46,352 nt of DNA from Burkholderiaceae bacterium (GTDB lineage Bacteria; Pseudomonadota; Gammaproteobacteria; Burkholderiales; Burkholderiaceae), in NCBI GenBank assembly GCA_947452535.1, contig CANGCM010000010.1, positions 1 through 46,352 on the forward strand, in the 5' to 3' direction. Shown here one piece after another: positions 1-8,436 of the stretch; the first letter of the stretch is position 1, and the number at the start of each line of letters is the position of its first letter. The notes beneath the pieces are model-generated. The model did no database searches, had not been told where the DNA came from, and saw nothing but the letters and a program-made list of their open reading frames with translations. The position numbers were made by a program, and so were the translations under genes.

Positions 1-111
1 GGCTTAAAGAGTCAGGATCAAATCACTCTGTTAGAAGAAGAGAAGATCATGGCTTACTACGGTGGCGGCACTTTGTATGCAACCCCTGAGCGCCAAGAGC
101 CTCTTATTTAA
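1..111 (+). CDS. puhA: Photosynthetic reaction centre H subunit, C-terminal end (partial)
   Basis: The gene enters from the left edge in frame 1; only its last 36 codons and the TAA stop are present. The tail has the acidic stretch LLEEEK followed by [15 protein letters not shown], which matches the conserved end of reaction-centre H subunits, where YY-GG-LYATPER is typical. The H subunit caps the cytoplasmic face of the L/M core and helps proton delivery to the QB quinone. It lies directly upstream of puhB, the usual puhABC order. The N-terminal membrane helix and PRC-barrel lie outside the window, so integrity of the gene cannot be judged. Confidence 0.9.
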   Translation, partial: GLKSQDQITLLEEEKIMAYYGGGTLYATPERQEPLI

Positions 112-135
112 ATTGCTATTAATTGAAAGTATTTT

Positions 136-795
136 GTGAATCAAAAACCATATGAATCAGCAGAGCATGAGTTCGAGGCAGCCTTAGGGTTGCCCGAACC
201 ATTGCCTGCTGGTGAGACGATTCTTTGGCAAGGCGCTCCAAATTGGACTGCTATGGCTAAACATGTATTTCGTCTGCAATGGCTTGCAATGTATTTTGCA
301 GTGATTGTGGTTTTGCAGGTTTTTTCTGTTGCGGGCAGTGAAGGTGGGCTAGCTGTAGGTTGGAGCAGTGTTGCGCTCGCCTTCTTTTTAGCTGTTATTG
401 GCCTGCTATTGGTCGGTCTGTTGGCCTACTGGTCAGCAACTACCACTATGTACACCTTAACTAACCGTCGTATTGTGATGAGGGTGGGCATTGTTCTCAC
501 GGTGACTTTTAATCTTCCCTATAAATCGCTGAAAAGTGCAGATCTGAAGTTATATAAAGATGGCACCGGTGATATCCCGATGCAAATTGCCACGGAAGAT
601 AAGATCGCCTTCTTTCATCTATGGCCACATGTGCGCCCTTGGCGCTTGGCAAAGCCAGAACCGATGATGCGCTGCGTTCCTGAGGCAAAGCAGGTGGCAG
701 TAATTCTGACTGAGGCATGGAAGACATCAACGGGTCTGAGCAAGATAGAGACTCAAGATAGTCAAGTTAAACAAGCAGGAGTTCAGGCAGCATGA
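136..795 (+). CDS. puhB: Photosynthetic complex assembly protein PuhB
   Basis: A 219-residue membrane protein that acts as an assembly factor for the reaction centre. The start is GTG at 136; the protein begins with an HEFEAALGLPEPLPAGE stretch typical of PuhB. Hydrophobic segments lie at about residues 48-66 and 75-100. They are followed by a bacterial PH-like segment with the TMYTLTNRRIVMR signature. No strong ribosome binding site is visible, so translation may depend on coupling to puhA, which ends 24 bases upstream. The stop codon overlaps the puhC start (ATGA). The function rests on family membership and on position between puhA and puhC. Confidence 0.93.
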   Translation: MNQKPYESAEHEFEAALGLPEPLPAGETILWQGAPNWTAMAKHVFRLQWLAMYFAVIVVLQVFSVAGSEGGLAVGWSSVALAFFLAVIGLLLVGLLAYWSATTTMYTLTNRRIVMRVGIVLTVTFNLPYKSLKSADLKLYKDGTGDIPMQIATEDKIAFFHLWPHVRPWRLAKPEPMMRCVPEAKQVAVILTEAWKTSTGLSKIETQDSQVKQAGVQAA

Positions 796-1256
796 GCGCT
801 CCAGAAAGAAAAGATTTCTTATCGCCCATTGCAAAAATACTGTTTGCTGATGTGATCATTATTGTTGTATTGCTAGTTTTTATTAATAGCCGTGACTTAA
901 GTCAGATTAGAGAGCCAGATGCGGCGCCCGCCAAAGTGTTGCAGTTGCGTTTTGAAGATCGGCCAGATGGCTCTATCGCTGTAATCAATTACAAAACTGG
1001 ACAGGAGATTGATTCTGTTCAGGGTGAGGCAGGATTTGTTAGGGGTACCTTGCGTGGGCTTGCTCAAGAAAGAAAGCGCAGGGGGCTCGATAGTGGGCCA
1101 CCATTTGAACTCATTCATCGTGCAGATGGCCGATTGACTCTGGCTGATACCGCAACTGGTCGTATGCTTGATTTAGAGTCTTTTGGCCCCACCAATGCAG
1201 GAACATTTTTTAAGTTATTTAATGCGTCACAGGTAGTAGCAGTTAGTAAATCATAA
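792..1256 (+). CDS. puhC: Photosynthetic complex assembly protein PuhC
   Basis: A 154-residue protein with one N-terminal membrane helix (about residues 15-32) and a periplasmic domain. The domain carries LQLRFEDRPDGSIAVINY and the later segment RGLAQERKRRGL, both typical of PuhC. Family members are needed for normal amounts of reaction centre and LH1 core complexes. The ATG overlaps the puhB stop by four bases, so the two are translationally coupled. acsF follows after 20 bases with a GGAG site in front of it. Length and order agree with the puhABC-acsF-puhE arrangement of phototrophic proteobacteria. Confidence 0.92.
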   Translation: MSAPERKDFLSPIAKILFADVIIIVVLLVFINSRDLSQIREPDAAPAKVLQLRFEDRPDGSIAVINYKTGQEIDSVQGEAGFVRGTLRGLAQERKRRGLDSGPPFELIHRADGRLTLADTATGRMLDLESFGPTNAGTFFKLFNASQVVAVSKS

Positions 1257-1276
1257 ATATTTTTTTGGAGTGAGAG

Positions 1277-2371
1277 ATGAGTTTAGATAGCGCAGAAAGC
1301 ATGTTGCAAAGTCAAATTCCAGCCAAGGGATCAATTAATGAGTCCACTAAAATGGCGCTGGAAGATGCGGTATTAAGCCCCCGCTTTTATACGACCAATT
1401 TTAAAGAAATGGATCGTATCAGTATTGATGCTTTGCGCCCAGAATGGGATGCATTGATGGCTGAGTATGAAGGGGACAATAATGCGGATCACTTTCAGCG
1501 TCCTGCGGATATGGACAAGGATTACTCAAATCTTCATCCAGCCTTGTACGATGAGTTTGTTGATTTCTTAATCAGCTCAATTACCTCTGAGTTCTCTGGT
1601 TGTATCTTGTATGCCGAGATCAAGCGTAAGGTAACTAATCCAGATATGCGTATGTTATTTGGTTACATGGCTAGAGATGAAAGCCGTCATGCGGGCTTTA
1701 TTAATCAGTGGCTCAAAGACTTCAATATCGGTATTGATTTAGGCTTTCTAGCCAAAGCGAAGAAATATACTTACTTTAGGCCGAAGTTTATCTTTTATGC
1801 TACCTATCTCTCCGAGAAGATCGGTTATGCACGCTACATCACTATTTTTCGGGAGCTTGAAAGTCGCCCTGAAACTCGCTTTCATCCGATCTTTTTATGG
1901 TTTGAGCGCTGGTGTAATGACGAGTTCCGTCATGGCGAGTCCTTTGCGCTGATCATGCGCGCTAATCCGAAGCTACTCCAAGGTGTTAATAAGCTATGGA
2001 TTCGCTTCTTCATTCTTGCGGTATACGCCACGATGTATGTGCGCGACCATACTCGTATTGAGCTCTATAAGGCAATGAAGATCTCTCCAACGGATTACGA
2101 CAAGAAAGTGCTATTTATCACCAACGAAATTATTAAGCAGGTATTCCCAATTTCAGTGAATTTAGATGACCCCCGTTTCTATCAGTATCTTGAGGAAATG
2201 AAAACGTTGTTTGAGAAAATGGATGCGTATAAAAAAGAGGGTGGCCTGATCAATAAGGTGAAGACTGCCGTTTTAGGTGCTCGTGCTGGCCTTGTCTTTT
2301 TGAAGTTGTATTTCATGCCAGTTCAAGACAATACCTTGCCGGCTGATGTTCGAATGATTCCTTCTTGGTAA
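1277..2371 (+). CDS. acsF: Aerobic Mg-protoporphyrin IX monomethyl ester cyclase
   Basis: This di-iron oxidase forms the isocyclic E ring of bacteriochlorophyll, turning Mg-protoporphyrin monomethyl ester into divinyl-protochlorophyllide with O2. The 364-residue protein has both di-iron half-motifs: E105 with DESRH at 134-138 (E-x28-DExRH), and DEFRH at 215-219. A GGAG ribosome binding site precedes the ATG. Presence of the oxygen-dependent enzyme fits an aerobic phototroph; the anaerobic BchE is not seen in this window, although it could be elsewhere. The gene sits between puhC and puhE in the same transcription unit. Confidence 0.96.
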   Translation: MSLDSAESMLQSQIPAKGSINESTKMALEDAVLSPRFYTTNFKEMDRISIDALRPEWDALMAEYEGDNNADHFQRPADMDKDYSNLHPALYDEFVDFLISSITSEFSGCILYAEIKRKVTNPDMRMLFGYMARDESRHAGFINQWLKDFNIGIDLGFLAKAKKYTYFRPKFIFYATYLSEKIGYARYITIFRELESRPETRFHPIFLWFERWCNDEFRHGESFALIMRANPKLLQGVNKLWIRFFILAVYATMYVRDHTRIELYKAMKISPTDYDKKVLFITNEIIKQVFPISVNLDDPRFYQYLEEMKTLFEKMDAYKKEGGLINKVKTAVLGARAGLVFLKLYFMPVQDNTLPADVRMIPSW

Positions 2372-2375
2372 TTTG

Positions 2376-3128
2376 ATGAGCATTGCTTGGCCCATCCTCT
2401 ATTCCATATTTATATGGTGGTTTAGCACGGGAATGATTCTCTTGCTAAACCAGCGGGATCCTTCGACCTATAAAAATACCTTTTTTGTCAGCGGTATGGT
2501 TTTAGCTTCGGCTTTAGTCGGGCTGAAAACCAGTGCTAATGTAAGTACGGTAGCGGGCGCTTATTGTGGCTTTACCTGCGCAATCTTAGTTTGGGGCTGG
2601 CAAGAAATTGGCTTCTTATTTGGTTATGTCACCGGCCCTCGTCGAGAGCCTTGTCCAGAAAATTGTCGAGGCTGGCAAAAGATGTACTTTGCATTTAAGA
2701 CGATCCAGCATCATGAGATTGCCTTGGTCATCTTGGCGCTGGCTGTGACCGCAATGACTTGGGGCGGCTCAAACCAGACGGGTTTTTGGACTTTCATGAT
2801 CCTTTGGCTCATGAGACAGAGCGCGAAGTTAAATATCTTCTTCGGTGTTTTAAATCTCAATGAGCGCTTCTTACCAAATCATCTCAAATATATTTTTACT
2901 TATTTCACCTGTAAGCCGATGAATCCTCTGCTGCCGCTATCGGTGATTGCTGGTGTGCTCTGCGCTATTCCGTTGTGGCAAGCGGCATTTCATCCAAGTA
3001 GCAGTGATTTCATGGTTGCCTCTATGTCATTGACCGGTGCTATTTTGTCCTTAGCGGTCTTAGAGCATATTTTGATGGTGGTTCCCTTTTCTAGTGAAGG
3101 CTTGTGGAAATGGGGGATGCGATCATAA
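2376..3128 (+). CDS. puhE: Photosynthetic complex assembly protein PuhE
   Basis: An integral membrane protein of about 250 residues (DUF3623 type) with roughly seven hydrophobic segments, of the PuhE family linked to bacteriochlorophyll and reaction-centre assembly. Characteristic pieces are the FSTGMILLLNQRD segment near the N terminus, ILVWGWQEIGFLFGYVTGPR in the middle, and LNLNERFLPNHLKY further on. A TTG directly before the ATG could also start translation; the ATG at 2376 is preferred. It follows acsF after four bases and overlaps the start of bchG. Its exact molecular role is not settled in the literature I know. Confidence 0.9.
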   Translation: MSIAWPILYSIFIWWFSTGMILLLNQRDPSTYKNTFFVSGMVLASALVGLKTSANVSTVAGAYCGFTCAILVWGWQEIGFLFGYVTGPRREPCPENCRGWQKMYFAFKTIQHHEIALVILALAVTAMTWGGSNQTGFWTFMILWLMRQSAKLNIFFGVLNLNERFLPNHLKYIFTYFTCKPMNPLLPLSVIAGVLCAIPLWQAAFHPSSSDFMVASMSLTGAILSLAVLEHILMVVPFSSEGLWKWGMRS

Positions 3129-4027
3129 ATACACTCGCTATGCGCCGCTTTCCTGCGCCATCCGCAATCTTAGAGCTGCTGAAGCCAATTACCTGGTTTC
3201 CGCCGATGTGGGCTTTTGCCTGTGGAGTCATTGCAACTGGCGTTTCCTTTGAGGGACGCTGGCATTTATTAGTTGCTGGCGTGATTCTCGCTGGGCCGAT
3301 GGTGTGTGCCGCTAGTCAGGCAGTGAACGATTGGTTTGATCGTGAGGTAGATGCCATTAACGAGCCACAGCGTCCCATTCCCTCTGGTCGGATGCCCGGG
3401 ACTTGGGGTTTGTATGTTGCCTTTATTTGGACTGGGCTCTCACTTTTATTGGGCTGGCTAATTAGTCCCTGGGCATTTGCTGCGACACTGCTCGGTCTTT
3501 TGCTGGCTTGGTTCTACAGCATGCCGCCATTACGCTTTAAGCAAAATGGTTGGTTTGGTAATGCAGCATGCGGAATCTCTTATGAGGGGTTGGCCTGGTT
3601 TACAGGCTCAGCTGTGATGATGGGCGATTTACTTCCCTCTACTCCATCCATACTGCTGGCAATTTTGTATAGCATTGGTGCGCACGGCATCATGACCCTG
3701 AATGATTTCAAGGCAATTGAAGGCGATCGTCAAATGGGCGTCCTCTCTTTACCTGTCCAACTTGGAGTTGCAGGTGCTGCCGAGAATGCGTGCTTAATGA
3801 TGTTAGCCCCTCAGTTCGGGGTTTTTGGGCTCCTATTGATTTGGGGTGCTTATTGGCAGGCTGGCGTGATTGCGCTGTTAATAGCGGGACAAATGGTGAT
3901 GATGCGAAATTTCTTGCTTGATCCAGTCAAGCGCGCATTATTTCTGAGTGGTTTTGGGGTGCCATTATTTGTCGCAGGAATGATGGTGAGTGCGTTTGCA
4001 GTGGCAGGACGTTTCTCGGTCAATTAA
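3110..4027 (+). CDS. bchG: Bacteriochlorophyll a synthase (geranylgeranyl transferase)
   Basis: A UbiA-family membrane prenyltransferase of about 305 residues that esterifies bacteriochlorophyllide a with geranylgeranyl pyrophosphate. The first Asp-rich motif is NDWFDREVDAINEPQRPIPS and the second is NDFKAIEGDRQMG, both in the form usual for BchG/ChlG. ELLKPITWFPPMWAF near the N terminus is also diagnostic. A GTG at 3104 is an alternative start, but GAAGG at 3096-3100 is better spaced for the ATG at 3110. The start lies inside the end of puhE, so expression is coupled. The adjacent PucC-like gene and bchP complete a late-pathway module. Confidence 0.95.
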   Translation: MGDAIINTLAMRRFPAPSAILELLKPITWFPPMWAFACGVIATGVSFEGRWHLLVAGVILAGPMVCAASQAVNDWFDREVDAINEPQRPIPSGRMPGTWGLYVAFIWTGLSLLLGWLISPWAFAATLLGLLLAWFYSMPPLRFKQNGWFGNAACGISYEGLAWFTGSAVMMGDLLPSTPSILLAILYSIGAHGIMTLNDFKAIEGDRQMGVLSLPVQLGVAGAAENACLMMLAPQFGVFGLLLIWGAYWQAGVIALLIAGQMVMMRNFLLDPVKRALFLSGFGVPLFVAGMMVSAFAVAGRFSVN

Positions 4028-4038
4028 ATTATTTCACT

Positions 4039-5394
4039 ATGAGCTCACCCGAATCTAACTATCTCACTTGGCCCCAAATCGCTCGACTCGGTTTAGTGCA
4101 AGCCTGTTTGGGATCGATTGTGGTGTTAACTACCTCGCTATTAAATCGCGTGATGGTAGTTGAGTTAGCTCTGCCAGCAATCTTGCCTGGCGCCCTAGTA
4201 GCACTGCATTACTTTATTCAGTTAATCCGCCCACGGATGGGTTTTGGCTCCGATCAAACTCGTAGAGCAAGCCCATGGATTCGAGGCGGGATATTGGTAT
4301 TGGCTAGCGGGGGAATATTAGCTGCTGCCTCAACCATTCTATTAAGTAGCTCAGTTGGCTTAGGGATTGCGCTGGCTACCGTTGCATTTTTAATGATTGG
4401 TATTGGTGTGAGCTCTAGCGGCACAGCATTGTTGGTACTTCTAGCAAAACGAGTGGAGCCTAAAAAGAAGGCTGCAGCAGCTACTTGCGTTTGGCTCATG
4501 ATGATTTTTGGTTTTGCTTTTACAGCAAGCGTCAGTGGCAAGTTTCTGACACCATTTTCATTTGAGCGTCTTTTAATGATTTCGACCACTGTCTCTGTGA
4601 TTGCGGTGATAGTGACATTCTTGGCGATCTGGGGAATGGAGTCTCCAGTTGCGAAAACTCAGCAATTAACATCAAACAATGATGAAGTGGAGTTAGAGCT
4701 CAGTCCTGCGAAAGCAAGCTTTCGCGAAGCCTTTGCTGAGGTCTGGCAAGAGAGCAGGGTACGTTCGTTTACCTGGTTTGTGTTTGTGTCGATGCTGGCT
4801 TATAGCTCTCAAGATTTAATCTTGGAGCCTTTTGCAGCGGTTGCTTTTGGATTCTCACCAGCAGAAACAACCACCTTATCTGGTTTGCAAAATGGTGGCG
4901 TACTCATCGGAATGCTCGCCTTAGCTTTTATTACGAGCAAGGCTAAATCCCAGACTTTAACGTCTTTAAGTACGTGGACTATTGGTGGCTGTCTTGCTTC
5001 AGCCTTAGCCATGATGGGGCTGGTTTTATCTGGCCCTATTGCCAACGTACTGTTCTTTCAGGTGAGTGTTTTCTTGTTGGGCATCTTTAATGGTGCATTT
5101 TCTATTGCAGCCATTGGGTCGATGATGCAATTTGCCAGCATGGGTAGCGCAAAGCGTGAAGGTGTACGGATGGGTATTTGGGGGGCATCGCAAGCGATGG
5201 CTTTTGGTTTAGGTGGAATTATTGGAACTGGCTTGAGCGATATTGCAAGGATTGTTTTAGGTGATCCTGCTTCTGCGTATGCTTTTGTTTTTTTCTTAGA
5301 AGGTGTTTTATTTGTTATTGCTGCCTACTTGTCTTATCAGACTCGGGCGCAGAAGGAAGTAAGCAATATATCGAATCATTTAGTGGGTGTGTAG
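4039..5394 (+). CDS. PucC/LhaA-family (BCD) transporter beside bchG
   Basis: A 451-residue, about 12-helix protein of the bacteriochlorophyll-delivery branch of the major facilitator superfamily. The conserved LLNRVMVVELALPAILPGALVALHY type segment and the SQDLILEPF segment identify the family. In other phototrophs a gene of this type between bchG and bchP is called ORF428 or bch2, and related PucC/LhaA proteins assist insertion of pigment into light-harvesting complexes. It follows bchG by 11 bases and precedes bchP by 37 bases. A second family member is the pucC-like gene at 10904-12316. Which pigment-protein complex this copy serves cannot be told from sequence. Confidence 0.88.
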   Translation: MSSPESNYLTWPQIARLGLVQACLGSIVVLTTSLLNRVMVVELALPAILPGALVALHYFIQLIRPRMGFGSDQTRRASPWIRGGILVLASGGILAAASTILLSSSVGLGIALATVAFLMIGIGVSSSGTALLVLLAKRVEPKKKAAAATCVWLMMIFGFAFTASVSGKFLTPFSFERLLMISTTVSVIAVIVTFLAIWGMESPVAKTQQLTSNNDEVELELSPAKASFREAFAEVWQESRVRSFTWFVFVSMLAYSSQDLILEPFAAVAFGFSPAETTTLSGLQNGGVLIGMLALAFITSKAKSQTLTSLSTWTIGGCLASALAMMGLVLSGPIANVLFFQVSVFLLGIFNGAFSIAAIGSMMQFASMGSAKREGVRMGIWGASQAMAFGLGGIIGTGLSDIARIVLGDPASAYAFVFFLEGVLFVIAAYLSYQTRAQKEVSNISNHLVGV

Positions 5395-5431
5395 CAAATC
5401 AATCAATTAACTGAATATGATGGAGATGAAA

Positions 5432-6637
5432 ATGAGTGCCCTAGAAACTTTTGATGTCGTTGTTGTTGGTGGTGGTCCTACTGGAGCAACAGCGGCAAGT
5501 GACCTTGCCAAGAAAGGTCGAAAAGTACTCTTATTGGATCGCATGGGCCGCATTAAGCCTTGCGGTGGCGCCATCCCCCCACGCTTGATTAAGGATTTTG
5601 AAATCCCTGATGAGCTTCTCGTAGCCAAGGCCAACTGCGCCAGAATGATTGCGCCGTCAGATAAGGCGGTAGATATGCATATTGAGGGCGGCTTTGTAGG
5701 GATGGTCGATCGCGATAAGTTCGATGAATTTTTGCGTGTCCGTGCCGCCAATGATGGCGCCGAAAGAAGAACCGGTGTCTTTGAGAAACTGAGTAGAGAT
5801 GAGGATGGTGTCTCAGTAGTCCATTATGTCGTTCGTGGTGGCAAGCAAAGTGTTCCTGACACAACTGTATCTGTTCGTGCTAAGGCGGTGATTGGTGCGG
5901 ATGGTGCCAAATCCGGAGTGGGCCGTCAGGCTATTCCAGGTGCCAAGGATGTGGAGTATGTCTTTGCATATCACGAGATCGTTAAGGTCCCTGAAAATCC
6001 ACCGGCAGATTTTGATGGCACCCGCTGTGATGTGTTTTATCAGGGCGCTTTATCTCCAGACTTTTATGGTTGGATATTCCCGCATGGCACAACCATGAGT
6101 ATTGGCACAGGAACAGCTGACAAAGGCTTTTCTTTGCGCAGTGCAGTCACAGCCCTAAAAAAACAGACCGGTCTTGAGGATGCTGAAATGCTGAGACACG
6201 AGGGCGCACCTCTACCAATGAAGCCATTAAAGAAATGGGATAACGGGAGAGATGTAGTCTTAGCTGGTGATGCTGCTGGCGTGGTAGCTCCAGCTTCAGG
6301 TGAGGGAATTTACTACGGCATGTATGGCGGCCGTGTGGCTGCAGAAGCAGTAGAAGAGCTGCTCGTGACTGGTAACGGCAAGGTTTTAGCAAAAGCCCGT
6401 AAAAAATTCATGAAAGAACATGGCACCGTATTTTTGGTACTCGGAATCATGCAGCGTTTTTGGTACAACAACGATAAACGGCGCGAGCGCTTTGTCAAAA
6501 TGTGTGAAGATAAAGATGTGCAGCGCTTAACATTTGAATCGTATATGAATAAAAAGCTTGTTCGCCGTGACCCTATGGCGCACGTGAAGATTTTCTTAAA
6601 AGATACCGCCCATTTATTAGGCTTTGCGAAAGTATAA
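5432..6637 (+). CDS. bchP: Geranylgeranyl reductase
   Basis: An FAD-dependent reductase of about 401 residues that converts the geranylgeranyl tail of bacteriochlorophyll to phytyl. The N-terminal dinucleotide-binding motif is VVVGGGPTGATAA; PCGGAIPPRL and GDAAGVVAPASGEGIYYGM are the other signature segments. Several in-frame ATGs occur from 5417. The one at 5432 has a GGAG element at 5422-5425 with six bases spacing and gives the usual MSALETFDVVVVG start. It is the last large gene of the puh-bch run and is followed by a tiny membrane peptide gene. Confidence 0.94.
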   Translation: MSALETFDVVVVGGGPTGATAASDLAKKGRKVLLLDRMGRIKPCGGAIPPRLIKDFEIPDELLVAKANCARMIAPSDKAVDMHIEGGFVGMVDRDKFDEFLRVRAANDGAERRTGVFEKLSRDEDGVSVVHYVVRGGKQSVPDTTVSVRAKAVIGADGAKSGVGRQAIPGAKDVEYVFAYHEIVKVPENPPADFDGTRCDVFYQGALSPDFYGWIFPHGTTMSIGTGTADKGFSLRSAVTALKKQTGLEDAEMLRHEGAPLPMKPLKKWDNGRDVVLAGDAAGVVAPASGEGIYYGMYGGRVAAEAVEELLVTGNGKVLAKARKKFMKEHGTVFLVLGIMQRFWYNNDKRRERFVKMCEDKDVQRLTFESYMNKKLVRRDPMAHVKIFLKDTAHLLGFAKV

Positions 6638-6712
6638 GACGAAGTACGTATTACTTAGAAGCAGTTATTCGGCAGCAGTGTTTAATTAGTCCTAAAACTG
6701 AAGGGAAGTGAA

Positions 6713-6838
6713 ATGATGAGAGATAACAGCGCAACAACATTAAAAAATAAAACCGGAAAAATGTATGTCATCGGGATTCTTGCTTTTTCTGGTTTGATCA
6801 CTGGAATTATCTTTATCAAATTCTTATTCTCGGTTTAA
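6713..6838 (+). CDS. 41-residue single-helix membrane peptide
   Basis: A short open frame with a good ribosome binding site (AAGGGAAG at 6701-6708) begins with two ATG codons 75 bases after bchP. It encodes a basic, polar N-terminal half (MMRDNSATTLKNKTGKMY) and one hydrophobic helix of about 22 residues ending at FSV. It contains no histidine in the helix, so it is not an antenna polypeptide. The stop overlaps the end of the opposing lipocalin gene by four bases. I do not recognise a family. Position suggests co-transcription with bchP and a possible role as a small membrane accessory peptide. Confidence 0.6.
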   Translation: MMRDNSATTLKNKTGKMYVIGILAFSGLITGIIFIKFLFSV

Positions 6839-7398
6839 TTTTGTGGTGTCAGGCTCAGTTGTTCAAGACTGAAGCCATTGTCATTCACAAGTCGCTTGAG
6901 TAGGGCTTGATATTTTGTAGGTTCTACCGTTTTAGTGCGGGAGAGAATCCAGAGATATTGTCTTCTCGGGTCGCTCACGGCGACCAATTGATATTCAGGG
7001 TCGATATCAATTACCCAGTAATCTCCCCAGACCATTGGCAGAAAGCCCAGCCAGGCTGGGGCGAAGCGAACCTCTAGGGTCGGGGAAGTGGAATTACCGA
7101 TTTGCCTTGCAGTTCCGATGGCCTCTCCTTTTTCACCATTTTCAAATGTACAGCGATTGGTGACGCTCACATTACCATCTTCTTTGATCTTGTATGTGGC
7201 ATTTGTATCGGCGATACATTTTCTTTGAAACCAATTTGGAAATTTAGCAATCTCATACCAAGTGCCTTGGTAGCGCGGCACATCTAATGCGGCAATGGTT
7301 TTGATAGGTGCAACAGGTTTTTGTTCGCCTTGTGCAATCGCTGCATTATGAATCAGGCTAAATGCCAGCAGAGCGATGATAGAGTGAAGTGTTTTCAT
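6835..7398 (-). CDS. Lipocalin (Blc-like), periplasmic
   Basis: A 187-residue lipocalin with an N-terminal Sec signal peptide (MKTLHSIIALLAFSLIHNAAIA). The lipocalin signature RYQGTWYEIAKFPNWFQRKC is followed by a beta-rich barrel, and DYWVIDIDPEYQLVAVSDP and LWILSRT are typical of the bacterial Blc group. Unlike E. coli Blc, no lipobox cysteine is visible, so the protein is probably soluble in the periplasm. It is the last gene of a minus-strand series after bciB, an NnrU-family gene and a small lipoprotein gene. Bacterial lipocalins bind lipids or other hydrophobic molecules; a pigment-related ligand is only a guess. Confidence 0.88.
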   Translation of the reverse strand: MKTLHSIIALLAFSLIHNAAIAQGEQKPVAPIKTIAALDVPRYQGTWYEIAKFPNWFQRKCIADTNATYKIKEDGNVSVTNRCTFENGEKGEAIGTARQIGNSTSPTLEVRFAPAWLGFLPMVWGDYWVIDIDPEYQLVAVSDPRRQYLWILSRTKTVEPTKYQALLKRLVNDNGFSLEQLSLTPQN

Positions 7399-7452
7399 GA
7401 TGGTTGCCTCAAGGATGTCATTCGGGAAATATTAAGCTTAGAGTATTTCAGT

Positions 7453-7803
7453 TCAGCGCGATTCATTTAAGCAGGCGACCACTTGTTCATTGCCACTTTT
7501 GAGCTGAGTCAACTCATTACCCATTTTATTGATTTTGAGCTGCCCAATTTGTGGATCAAAGCGCATGATGATTTGATAAAAATCTTTGACTTCTAAGAGA
7601 TTAATCTTGGATTCTTTTCCTTCATAGAGCAGGGCTGCATCGAGCGAGCCCTTCGTAATCTCTATTTTCACGGGGCTACCGTTGAGAGAGCATGTCAGTG
7701 TCTTAGTTTGACTATCAATGGCCTCTATTTTGGGAGTTTGAGAGTCACATCCCCATAAAGCCAGGGTCAACATGAGGCCAAGGAATAAACCTCTAGCGTT
7801 CAT
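7453..7803 (-). CDS. Small lipoprotein of unknown function
   Basis: A 116-residue protein starting MNARGLFLGLMLTLALWGC, a classic lipoprotein signal with the lipobox LALWGC, so the mature N terminus is probably the lipidated cysteine. The rest is soluble and beta-rich, with TLTCSLNGSPVKIEITKG and a closing VACLNESR; two further cysteines could form a disulfide. The reading frame is open upstream to 8076, but the lipoprotein signal fixes the start at 7803. It lies 23 bases after the NnrU-family gene and 54 bases before the lipocalin. I do not recognise the family. Confidence 0.72.
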   Translation of the reverse strand: MNARGLFLGLMLTLALWGCDSQTPKIEAIDSQTKTLTCSLNGSPVKIEITKGSLDAALLYEGKESKINLLEVKDFYQIIMRFDPQIGQLKINKMGNELTQLKSGNEQVVACLNESR

Positions 7804-7826
7804 GTCGCTTGGTTTAAAAATAGCAT

Positions 7827-8411
7827 TCAAGATAACTGGGCGAGAGGAGAAACTCCAATGAGGTATTGGTGTAATCCGAAGATGAAAGCCACCCAAAGAA
7901 TGACTCCAGAAGCGATGGCAATCACTGTCGCTTTGCTGCTGATTTGAGCCTGTTGAGGCATCAGCACAGGACGTTTTCTGGCAGAACGAAAATCTAAGAC
8001 AGCCCAGATCAAGAAGGCGCCAAACAGAATGAGATCGACTAGAGTGCCGTTGGATATCAAATGCGCTAGTGCCCATACTTTGACACCCAAAATCATCGGA
8101 TGCTTGAGTTTGAGGCGAATTGCATTATTAGAGGGTGAGCTTCCTGCCAGAAAAATAAATGCGACTAGATTAAGTGCTAGAGCAATGTAGATGAGGAATG
8201 CATTGGGTTGCCATAAAACTACTGTAGCTTGCCTCGCTTGCCCGTAGCCAATCACCATGATGATGAATCCAAGCAATGAAACGATGGTGTACAAACCCTT
8301 CCACTTCACTTCGCCGATTCGATCAATCATGTGATTACGCCATGACTCAGCAAAGATACGGCAAGAGTGGCTAGCGAGAAAAATGATGAGACCAACTAGG
8401 AATAAAGCCAT
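7827..8411 (-). CDS. NnrU-family integral membrane protein
   Basis: A protein of about 194 residues with five or six hydrophobic helices. ASHSCRIFAESWRN near the N terminus, LSLLGFIIMVIGYGQARQ, and LKHPMILGVKVWALAHLISNG are conserved landmarks of the NnrU family, with histidines inside helices. NnrU was named from denitrification loci, and the plant 15-cis-zeta-carotene isomerase Z-ISO, a heme-b membrane protein, is a homologue. I chose the ATG at 8411, preceded by GGAG at proper spacing, over an upstream TTG at 8423. It lies 25 bases downstream of bciB on the same strand, and no nitrate or nitrite reductase genes are nearby, so a pigment-related role is possible. Confidence 0.85.
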   Translation of the reverse strand: MALFLVGLIIFLASHSCRIFAESWRNHMIDRIGEVKWKGLYTIVSLLGFIIMVIGYGQARQATVVLWQPNAFLIYIALALNLVAFIFLAGSSPSNNAIRLKLKHPMILGVKVWALAHLISNGTLVDLILFGAFLIWAVLDFRSARKRPVLMPQQAQISSKATVIAIASGVILWVAFIFGLHQYLIGVSPLAQLS

Positions 8412-8436
8412 TAAATGCTCCAAAGGGAAATAGGTT

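Noticed and set aside
7453..8076. A 207-residue minus-strand frame overlapping the NnrU-family gene
   Set aside because: The first 91 residues are an out-of-frame reading of the NnrU gene; the lipoprotein signal with lipobox begins at 7803, so only 7453-7803 is a gene.
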